NCBI RefSeq assembly: GCF_900105415.1 | Contig: NZ_FNSM01000001.1 | Coordinates: 7,076,001-7,140,000 of the forward strand | DNA length: 64,000 bases | Source of the DNA: Streptomyces sp. TLI_105 | GTDB taxonomy: Bacteria > Actinomycetota > Actinomycetes > Streptomycetales > Streptomycetaceae | Direction of reading: 5' to 3' | Part shown: positions 44,510-53,585 of the stretch, one piece after another | How positions within the stretch are numbered: position 1 is the stretch's first letter | How the letters are laid out: the number at the start of each line of letters is the position of its first letter | The notes under the pieces: generated by a model | Databases searched by the model: none | What the model was told of the DNA's origin: nothing | What the model saw: the letters and a program-made list of their open reading frames with translations, nothing else | Translations under genes and position numbers: made by a program

Positions 44510-44633
44510 GGCACACCTCCCCCTCGATGCCGTCCCCTCCAGGGAGGAATGCCCGCCTCCCCGGCGCCGCACGCGGGCGCACGGGCGCGCACGGGTGTAC
44601 GAGGGGAGCGAAAGAGGCGCGCGTTAGGCTCGG

Positions 44634-44656
44634 GACGATCGCGCACGCCGATCGTC
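44634..44656. promoter_or_regulatory. Inverted repeat upstream of the GNAT gene
   Basis: GACGATCG and CGATCGTC, perfect 8-bp arms with 7-bp spacer, 25 bp before the start. TTAGGCT immediately upstream may be a -10, so the repeat would overlap the transcript start and could serve as an operator. Confidence 0.45.
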
Positions 44657-44680
44657 AGCGCCCGAGGGGAGCCCCGTTAC

Positions 44681-45232
44681 ATGGACACCGCCACGTCCCA
44701 GGAGACCGGCCGGATCAGCTACCGCGAAGCGGTCCTCGACGACGTCCCGGCACTCGTCCCGCTCGTGGAGTCGGCCTACCGGGGCGACGCCAGCCGGGGC
44801 GGCTGGACGACGGAGGCGGACATCCTCCAGGGGCAGCGCACCGACCCCGAGGGCGTGGCCGCCGTCATCACCACCCCCGGCAGCCGGCTGCTGGTCGTGG
44901 AGCGGGACGGCGAGCTGGTCGCCTGCTGTCAGCTGGAGCACCGCGGCGAGGCCGCCTACTTCGGCATGTTCGCGGTCCGCCCGGAGCTGCAGGGCGCGGG
45001 TCTGGGCAAGCAGATCATCGCGGAGGCCGAGCGCCGGGTGCGTGAGCTGTGGGACGTGCGGGAGATGCACATGACGGTGATCTCCGTCCGTGAGGAGCTG
45101 ATCGCCTGGTACGAGCGGCGCGGCTACCGGCGCACGGGCCGGATGACCCCCTTCCCCTACGGCGACGAGCGCTTCGGGCTGCCCCAGCGGGACGACCTGG
45201 AGTTCGAGCTGCTGATCAAGCCGCTGAGCTGA
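44681..45232 (+). CDS. GNAT-family N-acetyltransferase
   Basis: 183 residues. One GNAT domain with the acetyl-CoA loop in FAVRPELQGAGLGKQIIAEA and the C-terminal YERRGYRRTGRM. Substrate unknown. ATG 44681 with GAGGGGAG 9 bp upstream. Confidence 0.92.
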   Translation: MDTATSQETGRISYREAVLDDVPALVPLVESAYRGDASRGGWTTEADILQGQRTDPEGVAAVITTPGSRLLVVERDGELVACCQLEHRGEAAYFGMFAVRPELQGAGLGKQIIAEAERRVRELWDVREMHMTVISVREELIAWYERRGYRRTGRMTPFPYGDERFGLPQRDDLEFELLIKPLS

Positions 45233-45337
45233 TCCCTCCGGCGGAAGGGTGGCTTCAACCCTGGCGGACAGGAAAAACTTCTGTCGTCAGGGGGGTCTCG
45301 CAGGATAATTTCTCTTGCCTCCCCTTGTGGGAACGAA

Positions 45338-45364
45338 GCGTCAATGGTTACGTTGTCTTGACGC
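45338..45364. promoter_or_regulatory. Inverted repeat upstream of the DUF6421 operon
   Basis: GCGTCAA and TTGACGC (7-bp arms, 13-bp spacer), 25 bp before the first start codon of the operon. A possible operator; it may also fold in the leader RNA. Confidence 0.4.
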
Positions 45365-45389
45365 AAGGTTCTCCTGTGGAGGAAGAGGC

Positions 45390-46796
45390 ATGACGGAAAT
45401 TCTTGTGCAGGACGTGACCGGTGGGGGGATATCCACCGAATCCCGTGTGATCGACCACCCGGCCTGGGCCGAGCTCAAGAATGCCGTGGAGGAGATCCGT
45501 CCCTGGCAGTCCACGGACGGCTCCATCGACTTCGACGCCGAGGGCGCCCCCGCCCGCGCGCTCGTCGAGCTGACCGTGGGCCGCCTGGTCGCGGCCGTCG
45601 AGCAGCTCTCCCCGCTCGTCCCGCACGACGGCGCCTACCACCGCGCCCTCGTCGCGGACCTGCGCAAGTGGGTCGAGAGCGGCTTCACCGTCCCGGACTT
45701 CCTGGACTCCCTCATGGAGTTCCACCCGGCCGCCGGCCGCGCCGACGGGCTCCAGCACCTCGTGCTCTTCCCGATGTACACGCAGAACGGCAACCTGGAC
45801 CGCAACTTCGAGGCCGTCGTGCTCCGCATGGTCTGGCCGGAGTGGCTCTCCGAGCTGGAGCGCACCCGCTACGACAACCCGGGCTTCTGCGGCATCACCT
45901 TCGAGGACTTCACCGCCGGGTACGACACCAACTCGGCCGTCCTCTTCCCGGAGACCGTCGCCGTCCGCGAGGTGCCGGAGCGCTTCACCTGGGGCGGCAT
46001 CTTCTGTGACCGCGAGGCCGCGCGCTTCCGCAAGGTCACCGAGGCCGCGGTCGACACCCTCGGCGTGAAGCTGCCCGAGGACATCGCCGTCATGCTCGGC
46101 GACCAGAACCGCTGCCAGCAGGCCTTCGCGCTCTGGGACCTGGTCCACGACCGCGCCCACAGCCGCGGCGACCTGCCCTTCGACCCCTTCATGATCAAGC
46201 AGCGCCAGCCGTTCTGGATGTACGGCCTGGAGGAGCTCCGCTGCGACCTCACCGCCTTCAAGGAGGCCGTGAAGCTGGAGGCCGAGGGCAACGGGCACGG
46301 CCGTGACGTGCAGTACGCCGTCCTCTTCGACCGGATGTTCCGCTTCCCGCTCACCGGCGACCGCGTCCGCAACTACGACGGTCTGGGCGGCCAGCTCCTC
46401 TTCGCGTACCTCCACAAGAACGACGTGGTGCGCTGGACGGACAACGTCCTCACGATCGACTGGGACCGCGCCCCCGAGGTCACCAACCGCCTCTGCTCCG
46501 AGATCGAGACCCTCTACCGCGAGGGCATCGACCGCCCGAAGCTGGTCCACTGGTTCAAGGCGTACGAGTTCGTCTCCACCTACCTCGCCCCGCACCCGGG
46601 ATCGAAGTGGGCCAAGGGTCCCGACGCCCTCGACCTCTCCCTGCCGCCCCGCAAGCTCGTCGACGACGTGCTTCCGGACGAGTTTCCGCTCAGCATGTTC
46701 TTTGAGGCCCTCGCCAAGAAGCTGAAGGGCGTGATCGCCGACACCAAGGGGATCACCGCCGCCGACGTCCCGAGCACCGAGCGGGCCGCCGCGTGA
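45390..46796 (+). CDS. DUF6421 family protein
   Basis: 468 residues, soluble, no signal peptide. Trp/Tyr-rich helical sequence (ALWDLVHDRAHSRGDLPFDP, FWMYGLEELRCDLTAFKEAV, FAYLHKNDVVRWTDNVLTID). The HDRAHS stretch is a possible metal or catalytic site. Known to me only as DUF6421, conserved in Streptomyces. It starts an operon of three genes each joined by a GTGA overlap to the next: this gene, an SDR, and a threonine aldolase. ATG 45390 has a strong GTGGAGGAAGAGG site. Confidence 0.82.
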   Translation: MTEILVQDVTGGGISTESRVIDHPAWAELKNAVEEIRPWQSTDGSIDFDAEGAPARALVELTVGRLVAAVEQLSPLVPHDGAYHRALVADLRKWVESGFTVPDFLDSLMEFHPAAGRADGLQHLVLFPMYTQNGNLDRNFEAVVLRMVWPEWLSELERTRYDNPGFCGITFEDFTAGYDTNSAVLFPETVAVREVPERFTWGGIFCDREAARFRKVTEAAVDTLGVKLPEDIAVMLGDQNRCQQAFALWDLVHDRAHSRGDLPFDPFMIKQRQPFWMYGLEELRCDLTAFKEAVKLEAEGNGHGRDVQYAVLFDRMFRFPLTGDRVRNYDGLGGQLLFAYLHKNDVVRWTDNVLTIDWDRAPEVTNRLCSEIETLYREGIDRPKLVHWFKAYEFVSTYLAPHPGSKWAKGPDALDLSLPPRKLVDDVLPDEFPLSMFFEALAKKLKGVIADTKGITAADVPSTERAAA

Positions 46797-47593
46797 GCGA
46801 CCTCACCGAGAGCACCGAGGAGGCGTCGCCCATGATCGCCAACGGAAACGGCGGGCCGCTCGACGGCGCCGTCATCGCGGTCGCAGGCGCGGCCGGTCCC
46901 GCCGGCCGCGCGACGCTGCTGCGTCTCGCCGAGGCGGGCGCCACGGTCGTCGCCTCCGACGCCGACCCGGCGCGCCTCGCGGAGGCCGTCGACGCCGCCC
47001 GCTACGCGCACGGCGGGGCCAAGGTCGTCGGCGACACGGTCGACCTCCTCGACCTGGACGCCACGCGCGACTGGGCGGCGAAGACCGAGAAGGAGTTCGG
47101 CCGGATCGACGGCCTGGTCCACCTCGTCGGCGGCTGGCGCGGCGCGCCCTCCTTCGCCGAGACCGACCTCGCGGACTGGGACTTCCTGGAGAAGCTCCTG
47201 ATCCGCACCGTCCAGCACACCTCGCTCGCCTTCCACGACGGGCTGCTGCGGGCCGGCGGTCGCGGCCGGTACGCCCTGATCAGCCAGTCCGGCGCGTCCA
47301 AGCCGGTCGCCAACAACGCCGCGTACAACGCCGGCAAGGCGGCCGCCGAGGCCTGGACCCTCGCCATGGCCGACTCGTTCCGCAAGCTGGGGGGCGACGA
47401 GGGCCCCCAGGCGGCGGCTGCCATCCTGGTGATCAAGGCATTGGTGCACGACGCGATGCGCGCCGAACGCCCCAACGCGAAGTTCGCGGGCTTCACCGAC
47501 GTCAAGGACCTGGCCGAGGAGATCGCCGGGCTCTGGGACAAGCCCGCCCAGGAAGTGAATGGACAGCGTCTGTGGCTGACCCCCAAGCCGTGA
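46793..47593 (+). CDS. Short-chain dehydrogenase/reductase
   Basis: 266 residues. Rossmann motif in VIAVAGAAGPAGRATLL (the usual TGxxxGxG is AGAAGPAG, a loose version), catalytic Ser in ISQSGASKPV and YNAGK with Y178/K182. The GTG at 46793 overlaps the DUF6421 stop and its own stop overlaps the aldolase start. It probably oxidises or reduces a hydroxyl linked to the aldolase substrate (inference). Confidence 0.9.
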   Translation: MSDLTESTEEASPMIANGNGGPLDGAVIAVAGAAGPAGRATLLRLAEAGATVVASDADPARLAEAVDAARYAHGGAKVVGDTVDLLDLDATRDWAAKTEKEFGRIDGLVHLVGGWRGAPSFAETDLADWDFLEKLLIRTVQHTSLAFHDGLLRAGGRGRYALISQSGASKPVANNAAYNAGKAAAEAWTLAMADSFRKLGGDEGPQAAAAILVIKALVHDAMRAERPNAKFAGFTDVKDLAEEIAGLWDKPAQEVNGQRLWLTPKP

Positions 47594-48669
47594 CCGCGGC
47601 ACTCGGCCCCAGGACCGACGCACGTCGTCACCACGACCCGTCGGTCCGGGGCTTCGCCAGCGACAACTACGCCGGCGCCCACCCCGAGGTCCTCGCGGCC
47701 CTCGCCCTCGCCAACGGCGGCCACCAGGTCGCCTACGGCGAGGACCAGTACACCGAGCACCTCCAGCGGATCATGCACAGCCACTTCGGCCCCACCGCCG
47801 AAGCCTTCCCGGTCTTCAACGGGACCGGGGCGAACGTGACGGCCCTCCAGGCGCTCACCGACCGCTGGGGCGCCGTGATCTGCGCCGAGACCGCCCACAT
47901 CAACGTGGACGAGGGCGGCGCGCCGGAGCGGATGGGCGGCCTCAAGCTGCTCACCGTCCCGACCCCGGACGGCAAGCTCACCCCCGAGCTGATCGACCGG
48001 CAGGCCTGGGGCTGGGAGGACGAGCACCGGGCGATGCCCCAGGTCGTCTCGATCACCCAGAACACGGAGCTCGGCACCGTCTACACGGTGGAGGAGATCC
48101 GCGCGATCGTGGAGCACGCCCACGCCAAGGGCATGAAGGTGCACCTCGACGGGGCCCGGATAGCCAACGCGGCCGCCTCGCTGGACGTGCCCATGCGCGC
48201 GTTCACCAACGCGGTGGGCGTGGACGTGATCTCGTACGGCGGCACGAAGAACGGCATGCTCTTCGGCGAGGCCGTCGTGGTGCTCAACCCCGACGCGGTC
48301 AGCCACATGAAGCACCTGCGCAAGATGTCCATGCAGCTCGCCTCGAAGATGCGCTTCGTGTCGGTGCAGCTGGAGGCCCTCCTCTCGAAGGACCTGTGGC
48401 TGCGCAACGCCCGCCACGCCAACGCGATGGCCCAGCGCCTCGCCGCCGGCGTGCGCGAGCTCGACGGGGTGGAGATCCTCTACCCGGTGCAGGCCAACGC
48501 GGTCTTCGCCCGCCTCCCGCACGAGGTGAGCCGGCGCCTGCAGGAACGCTTCCGCTTCTACTTCTGGGACGAGGCCGCCGGCGATGTCCGCTGGATGTGC
48601 GCCTTCGACACCACGGAGGACGACGTGGACGCCTTCCTCCAGGCGCTGAAGGAAGAGCTGGCTCGCTAG
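47590..48669 (+). CDS. Low-specificity threonine aldolase / beta-eliminating lyase
   Basis: 359 residues, PLP fold-type I. The PLP Lys is K220 in SYGGTKNGMLFGEAVV, with PLP-binding HLDGARIANAA and ETAHINVDEGGAPE. Cleaves beta-hydroxy amino acids to glycine and an aldehyde. GTG 47590 overlaps the SDR stop (GTGA) like the preceding pair; GTG 47572 is an alternative. A terminator follows. Confidence 0.92.
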   Translation: MTAALGPRTDARRHHDPSVRGFASDNYAGAHPEVLAALALANGGHQVAYGEDQYTEHLQRIMHSHFGPTAEAFPVFNGTGANVTALQALTDRWGAVICAETAHINVDEGGAPERMGGLKLLTVPTPDGKLTPELIDRQAWGWEDEHRAMPQVVSITQNTELGTVYTVEEIRAIVEHAHAKGMKVHLDGARIANAAASLDVPMRAFTNAVGVDVISYGGTKNGMLFGEAVVVLNPDAVSHMKHLRKMSMQLASKMRFVSVQLEALLSKDLWLRNARHANAMAQRLAAGVRELDGVEILYPVQANAVFARLPHEVSRRLQERFRFYFWDEAAGDVRWMCAFDTTEDDVDAFLQALKEELAR

Positions 48670-48687
48670 CCTTCAGTGCATGAATAT

Positions 48688-48724
48688 ACGGCCGGACGGA
48701 AAGTCATTGACTCCGTCCGGCCGT
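48688..48724 (+). terminator. Terminator of the DUF6421-SDR-aldolase operon
   Basis: Perfect 13-bp arms ACGGCCGGACGGA and TCCGTCCGGCCGT with an 11-base loop, 18 bp after the aldolase stop. Confidence 0.88.
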
Positions 48725-48735
48725 CTTCATAGGGT
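48707..48735 (+). promoter_or_regulatory. Promoter overlapping the terminator hairpin
   Basis: TTGACT (48707-48712), 17 bp, TAGGGT (48730-48735): a good housekeeping-type Streptomyces promoter. It would start RNA around 48742, at or next to the ATG at 48744, so the transglutaminase mRNA should be leaderless. The -35 lies in the loop of the terminator. Confidence 0.6.
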
Positions 48736-48743
48736 CATCCCGC

Positions 48744-49343
48744 ATGGAACTCATCCAGCAGAACCCTGACATCGACGCGTACCTCGCGGCGAGCGAGTCC
48801 GTCGACCATGAGCACCCGCTCGTCAGGGCAGTGTCCGACCGCCTCGCCGACGATCACCCCGACGCATACTCATACGCCGAAGCGGCCTTCGTGTACGTCC
48901 GCGACACCATCCCGCACTCCATGGACTCCGGCGATCCCCGCGTCACCCGGCGCGCCTCCGACGTCCTGGAGCAGCGCACCGGCATCTGCTACGCCAAGTC
49001 CTTCGCGTACGCCGCGCTCCTGCGGGCCCGTGGCATCCCCGCCGCCCTCTGCTACCAGCGGCTCACCGAGGACGACGGCTCGGACCCGGTGATCCACGGC
49101 CTGGTCGCCGTCCTGCTGCCCGGCGAGAGCGCCTGGGCCCGCCAGGACGCGCGGGGGAACAAGCCGGGCGTCGACGCCCGCTTCTCGCTGGGGGAGGAGC
49201 GGCTGGCCTGGCCCGTACGGCCCGAGCTCGGCGAAGTGGACTACCCGGAGCTGTACGCCGAGCCGCACCCGGCCGTCCTGGGCGCCCTGAAGGCCGCCCC
49301 GGACCGCACGTACCTCGACCGGACGCTGCCCACGGAGCTCTGA
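48744..49343 (+). CDS. Transglutaminase-like cysteine peptidase-fold protein
   Basis: 199 residues. The catalytic Cys is in RTGICYAKSFAYAALLRARG and His in PVIHGLVAVLL, the standard transglutaminase-core order; the third residue, an Asp, may be in NKPGVDARF. No signal peptide, so it is cytosolic. Probably a peptidase or amidase rather than a crosslinker. The only ribosome site is weak, consistent with a leaderless start. Confidence 0.88.
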   Translation: MELIQQNPDIDAYLAASESVDHEHPLVRAVSDRLADDHPDAYSYAEAAFVYVRDTIPHSMDSGDPRVTRRASDVLEQRTGICYAKSFAYAALLRARGIPAALCYQRLTEDDGSDPVIHGLVAVLLPGESAWARQDARGNKPGVDARFSLGEERLAWPVRPELGEVDYPELYAEPHPAVLGALKAAPDRTYLDRTLPTEL

Positions 49344-49374
49344 CCTCCGGAGGCGCCGGGGAGAAACGGTTCCG

Positions 49375-50097
49375 TCAGCCGGCTTCCTTGACCTGGGCCG
49401 GCGTCGGAGCCGTACCGCCGAGGTGCGCGGGCACCCACCAGGTGTCGCCCGCGTCCTTGGGGCGGACCGGGTAGGCGCGCTGCGCGGCCTCCAGGAGCTC
49501 CTGGACGCGCTCGCGCAGCCGCCGCGTGATCGCGCCCGCGTACTGGTCGGCGGGGGCCTCGACCGGCTCCCCGACCCGGATGGTCACCGGGATGTGGCTC
49601 CGCTTGAAGTTCCGCGGCCGGCCCTTCGTCCACAGCCGCTGGGTGCCCCACAGCGCCATCGGGATCAGCGGGACGCCCGCCTCCTGCGCCAGGCGCGCCG
49701 CGCCCGTCTTGAAGCCCTTCAGCGTGAAGGACTGCGAGATGGTCGCCTCGGGGAAGACGCCGATGATCTCGCCGGCCCGCAGCGACTCCAGGGCGTGCTT
49801 GTAGGCGTGCTCGCCCTGGGCGCGGTCCACCGGGATGTGCTTCATGCCGCGCATGAGCGGTCCCGAGATCTTGTGCTTGAAGACCGAGTCCTTCGCCATG
49901 AAGCGCACCAGGCGCTTCTGGGGGAGGGCCGCGAGGCCGGTGAAGATGAAGTCCAGATAGCTGATGTGGTTGCTCACGAGCACCGCCCCGCCGGTGCGCG
50001 GGATGTTTTCCGAACCCTGCGTGTCGATCTTCAGGTCGAGCGCCTTGAACATGGTCAGAGCGGCGCCGATGACCGGTCGATAGACGAGTTCTGCCAT
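49375..50097 (-). CDS. 1-acyl-glycerol-3-phosphate acyltransferase (PlsC-like)
   Basis: 240 residues, membrane-associated. The HX4D motif is in VSNHISYLDFIF and the second conserved block is FPEATISQSFTLKGFKTGAA. Transfers an acyl chain to lysophosphatidate. The C-terminal 30 residues after position 200 are extra (GDTWWVPAHLGGTAPTPAQV). ATG 50097; GAGG upstream is 14 bp away. Confidence 0.93.
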   Translation of the reverse strand: MAELVYRPVIGAALTMFKALDLKIDTQGSENIPRTGGAVLVSNHISYLDFIFTGLAALPQKRLVRFMAKDSVFKHKISGPLMRGMKHIPVDRAQGEHAYKHALESLRAGEIIGVFPEATISQSFTLKGFKTGAARLAQEAGVPLIPMALWGTQRLWTKGRPRNFKRSHIPVTIRVGEPVEAPADQYAGAITRRLRERVQELLEAAQRAYPVRPKDAGDTWWVPAHLGGTAPTPAQVKEAG

Positions 50098-50320
50098 CGG
50101 AGAGGAACCTCTTCTTCACGTGCCAGGAGCGGGTTCTCCCGGCGAAGTTACGCGGCCGTAGGTTTTCGGCTTTGGGCAGATCGTGCCCCATGTGGGGCCC
50201 CGTGACCAGTCCAGACGGCTTCGTACGGGGAGATTCTCGTCACTCGCGGTGGTCGTGGCGGGAATCGATCGGCCCCGTGCGACGCTGCACCTGGGGAACG
50301 GGAGAGCGAAGGGGAGTGGG

Positions 50321-50632
50321 ATGACCGAGGTCCTGGGGCCGGAGGCGCTCGGCGCCGCACTGGGGGAGAGGGCCACCCTCGTCCAGTTCTCGACGGCCTT
50401 CTGCCAGCCCTGCCGCGCCACCCGCCGCACCCTCGCCGAGGTCGCCGCCATGGTGCCGGGCGTGGGACACGTGGAGATCGACGCCGAGGAGCGCCTCGAC
50501 CTCGTGCGCGAGCTCGGCATCGCCCGCACCCCCACCGTCCTCGTCCTCGACGCCGCCGGGCGCGTCGTCCGCAGGGCCGCCGGACAGCCCCGCAGGGCGG
50601 ACGTCATCGCCGCTCTCGGCCGGGCCGTCTGA
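50321..50632 (+). CDS. Thioredoxin-family protein
   Basis: 103 residues. The redox site is FCQPCRA with C28 and C31, instead of the classical WCGPC, then the family's cis-Pro in IARTPTVLVLD. The altered dipeptide Gln-Pro should change the redox potential. ATG 50321 with AAGGGGAGTGGG upstream. Confidence 0.92.
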   Translation: MTEVLGPEALGAALGERATLVQFSTAFCQPCRATRRTLAEVAAMVPGVGHVEIDAEERLDLVRELGIARTPTVLVLDAAGRVVRRAAGQPRRADVIAALGRAV

Positions 50633-50702
50633 CGCCGTGACACTTCTCCCACATCCCGGTACGCACTTGACTGCACCGTCCACCGATCGTCACCCTGACG
50701 GA

Positions 50703-50783
50703 GTGCCCATAGAACTCCTTCTCTACGGCCGGGCCCACGTGGACCTGGCCCGCAACGCGAGCGCGCGCTGTCCGGGTGTCTGA
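50703..50783 (+). CDS. Putative cysteine-type leader peptide
   Basis: 26 residues: MPIELLLYGRAHVDLARNAS, then ARCPGV. The HVDLxRxxSxxC pattern with a Cys close to the C-terminus is that of the actinobacterial leader peptides found before sulfur- and flavin-linked genes. Ribosome stalling at the Cys codon would signal low cysteine. It ends 46 bp before the flavin reductase start and may regulate it. A TTGACT at 50667 could be the -35 of a leaderless transcript. Confidence 0.7.
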   Translation: MPIELLLYGRAHVDLARNASARCPGV

Positions 50784-50829
50784 CCACCCCAGGACCCCTC
50801 TCATGACGCCCTCGCAGAAGGACAACTCC

Positions 50830-51360
50830 ATGACGGTTTCGCCGGACCTCCAACTCGGTGTCGTTCCCACGATCGGCGCACCCCGACAGGCATCCCCCGA
50901 TCTGCTCCGCTCGGTCTTCCGCCGGCACGCGGCAGGCGTCGCGGTCATCACCGCGCACGGCGAGCGGCCCGTCGGCTTCACCGCCACCTCGCTCAACTCC
51001 GTCGCCGCCGAACCCCCGCTGATCTCCTTCGGGGTGGGCACGGGTTCCTCCAGCTGGCCCGTGGTCTCCGAGGCCGAGTTCATCGGCGTCCACATACTCG
51101 GCGAGCACCAGCAGGAGCTCGCGGCCACCTTCGCGCGCAGCGGCGCCGACCGCTTCGGCGAGGGAACCCGCTGGAGCGTCGGCCCCGAGGGCGTGCCGGT
51201 CCTCGACGGCGTCCTCGCCTGGCTGGTCTGCCGGGTGGTGGCCCGCGTGCCCGCCGGGGACCACCGGATCGTCATCGCGCAGGCGGTCGCCGGGGACCCG
51301 GACGGGGCGGGCCGGCCGCTGCTCTACCACCACGGCCGCTTCAACGCGCTGCGCGACTGA
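50830..51360 (+). CDS. Flavin reductase-like (FMN-binding) protein
   Basis: 176 residues of the flavin reductase family, with FRRHAAGVAVITAHGERPVG, GFTATSLNSVAAEPPLISFG and HYG-type ending replaced by YHHGRFNAL. Likely reduces FMN or FAD with NAD(P)H for a partner monooxygenase; none adjoins. The ATG 50830 (AGAAGGA 7 bp upstream) is chosen; earlier in-frame starts overlap the leader peptide. Confidence 0.9.
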   Translation: MTVSPDLQLGVVPTIGAPRQASPDLLRSVFRRHAAGVAVITAHGERPVGFTATSLNSVAAEPPLISFGVGTGSSSWPVVSEAEFIGVHILGEHQQELAATFARSGADRFGEGTRWSVGPEGVPVLDGVLAWLVCRVVARVPAGDHRIVIAQAVAGDPDGAGRPLLYHHGRFNALRD

Positions 51361-51457
51361 GGGTTCCCGTGCGCGCCGCTCTCCGCGCGTTGGCAAGGTC
51401 ACATGCCTGAGCGCTTGCTCACTGGTAACGGACTGGGTGTACTGGCGAGTAATATTT

Positions 51458-51484
51458 CGGTCGGGGCGTCCGGCGCCCCGACCG
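51458..51484. terminator. Hairpin terminator before etfB
   Basis: 11-bp arms CGGTCGGGGCG and CGCCCCGACCG with a TCCGG loop, about 100 bp after the flavin reductase stop. TATGCT near 51506 downstream may belong to the etf promoter. Confidence 0.8.
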
Positions 51485-51559
51485 GAAACCCGCCCTTCAG
51501 GCGCCTATGCTGCGAGCAACAAGGCAGCCCAGTTATGACGATGCAGTAGGAGAGCCGGC

Positions 51560-52354
51560 GTGAGCTTGAGGATCGTTGTCTGTGTGAAGTACGTGCCCGA
51601 CGCCACCGGCGACCGGCACTTCGCCGATGACCTGACGGTGGACCGCGACGACGTCGACGGCCTGCTGTCGGAGCTCGACGAGTACGCGGTCGAGCAGGCG
51701 CTCCAGATCTCCGAGGAGGCCGACGAGGCCGAGGTCACCGTCCTCACCGTCGGTCCCGAGGACGCCAAGGACGCGCTGCGCAAGGCGCTGTCGATGGGCG
51801 CCGACAAGGCCGTCCACGTCGAGGACGACGACCTGCACGGCACCGACGTCATGGGCACCTCGCTGGTGCTCGCCAAGGCGATCGAGAAGATCGGCTACGA
51901 CGTCGTCATCGCCGGCATGGCCTCCACCGACGGCACCATGGGCGTCCTGCCCGCGATCCTGGCCGAGCGCCTGGGCGTCCCGCAGGTCACGCTGCTCTCC
52001 GAGGTCAAGATCGAGGGTGGCCCCAACGGCAAGGTCACCGGCCGCCGCGACGGCGACACCGCCTCCGAGCAGCTCCAGGCCTCGCTCCCGGCCGTCGTCT
52101 CCGTGACGGACCAGTCGGGCGAGGCCCGCTACCCGTCCTTCAAGGGCATCATGGCCGCCAAGAAGAAGCCGGTTCAGTCCCTGGACCTGTCCGACCTCGA
52201 CATCGAGGCCGAGGAGGTCGGCCTGGAGGGCGCGTGGACCGCGGTCGACTCCGCCGCCGAGCGTCCGGCCCGCACCGCCGGCACGATCGTCAAGGACGAG
52301 GGCGAGGGCGGCAAGCAGCTGGCCGAGTTCCTCGCGAGCCAGAAGTTCATCTAG
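51560..52354 (+). CDS. etfB: Electron transfer flavoprotein beta subunit
   Basis: 264 residues, starting VSLRIVVCVKYVPDATGDRH. Family motifs: DEYAVEQALQISEEAD, the AMP-binding GPEDAKDALRKALSMGADKA and GMASTDGTMGVLPAILAERL. Binds AMP and, with EtfA, shuttles electrons from acyl-CoA and other dehydrogenases to ETF:quinone oxidoreductase. GTG 51560 with AGGAGAG upstream. First gene of etfB-etfA. Confidence 0.96.
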   Translation: MSLRIVVCVKYVPDATGDRHFADDLTVDRDDVDGLLSELDEYAVEQALQISEEADEAEVTVLTVGPEDAKDALRKALSMGADKAVHVEDDDLHGTDVMGTSLVLAKAIEKIGYDVVIAGMASTDGTMGVLPAILAERLGVPQVTLLSEVKIEGGPNGKVTGRRDGDTASEQLQASLPAVVSVTDQSGEARYPSFKGIMAAKKKPVQSLDLSDLDIEAEEVGLEGAWTAVDSAAERPARTAGTIVKDEGEGGKQLAEFLASQKFI

Positions 52355-52466
52355 CTGCTGGGGGTCCGGGGGTCGCCCCCCCGGGTCAACACAGCATCTA
52401 AGGCTCGCGCGAGCCGCGCCGTCCCCTCAGGCCGTCCCCGTTTCTTCCGCAGGAGATTGAAGTCCC

Positions 52467-53429
<963 letters not shown>

Positions 53430-53450
53430 TGACCTGCGGTTCTGTCGGTC

Positions 53451-53490
53451 CCGGGGGCCGCACGGCGATCTGTCGCCGTGCGGCCCCCGG
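53451..53490 (+). terminator. Terminator after etfA
   Basis: 18-bp perfect arms (53451-53468 and 53473-53490) with a TCTG loop. Confidence 0.93.
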
Positions 53491-53506
53491 CCGTTTCGGA
53501 CAACCA

Positions 53507-53536
53507 TTGACGCAGGTCCCGACCGCCTACTAACTT
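53507..53536 (+). promoter_or_regulatory. Candidate promoter of the HpcH/HpaI-type gene
   Basis: TTGACG (53507-53512), 18 bp, TAACTT (53531-53536), about 50 bp before the start codon. Confidence 0.5.
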
Positions 53537-53554
53537 CGCTATACGGATTGTTGA

Positions 53555-53569
53555 TTCCGTGCAGCGGAA
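53555..53569. promoter_or_regulatory. TTCCG-N5-CGGAA palindrome before the aldolase gene
   Basis: TTCCGTGCAGCGGAA: perfect 5-bp arms, 17 bp before the start codon and within the predicted 5' leader. Its form is like an IclR- or LacI-type operator. No regulator is evident nearby. Confidence 0.5.
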
Positions 53570-53585
53570 AACAGGAGGATGCAGG

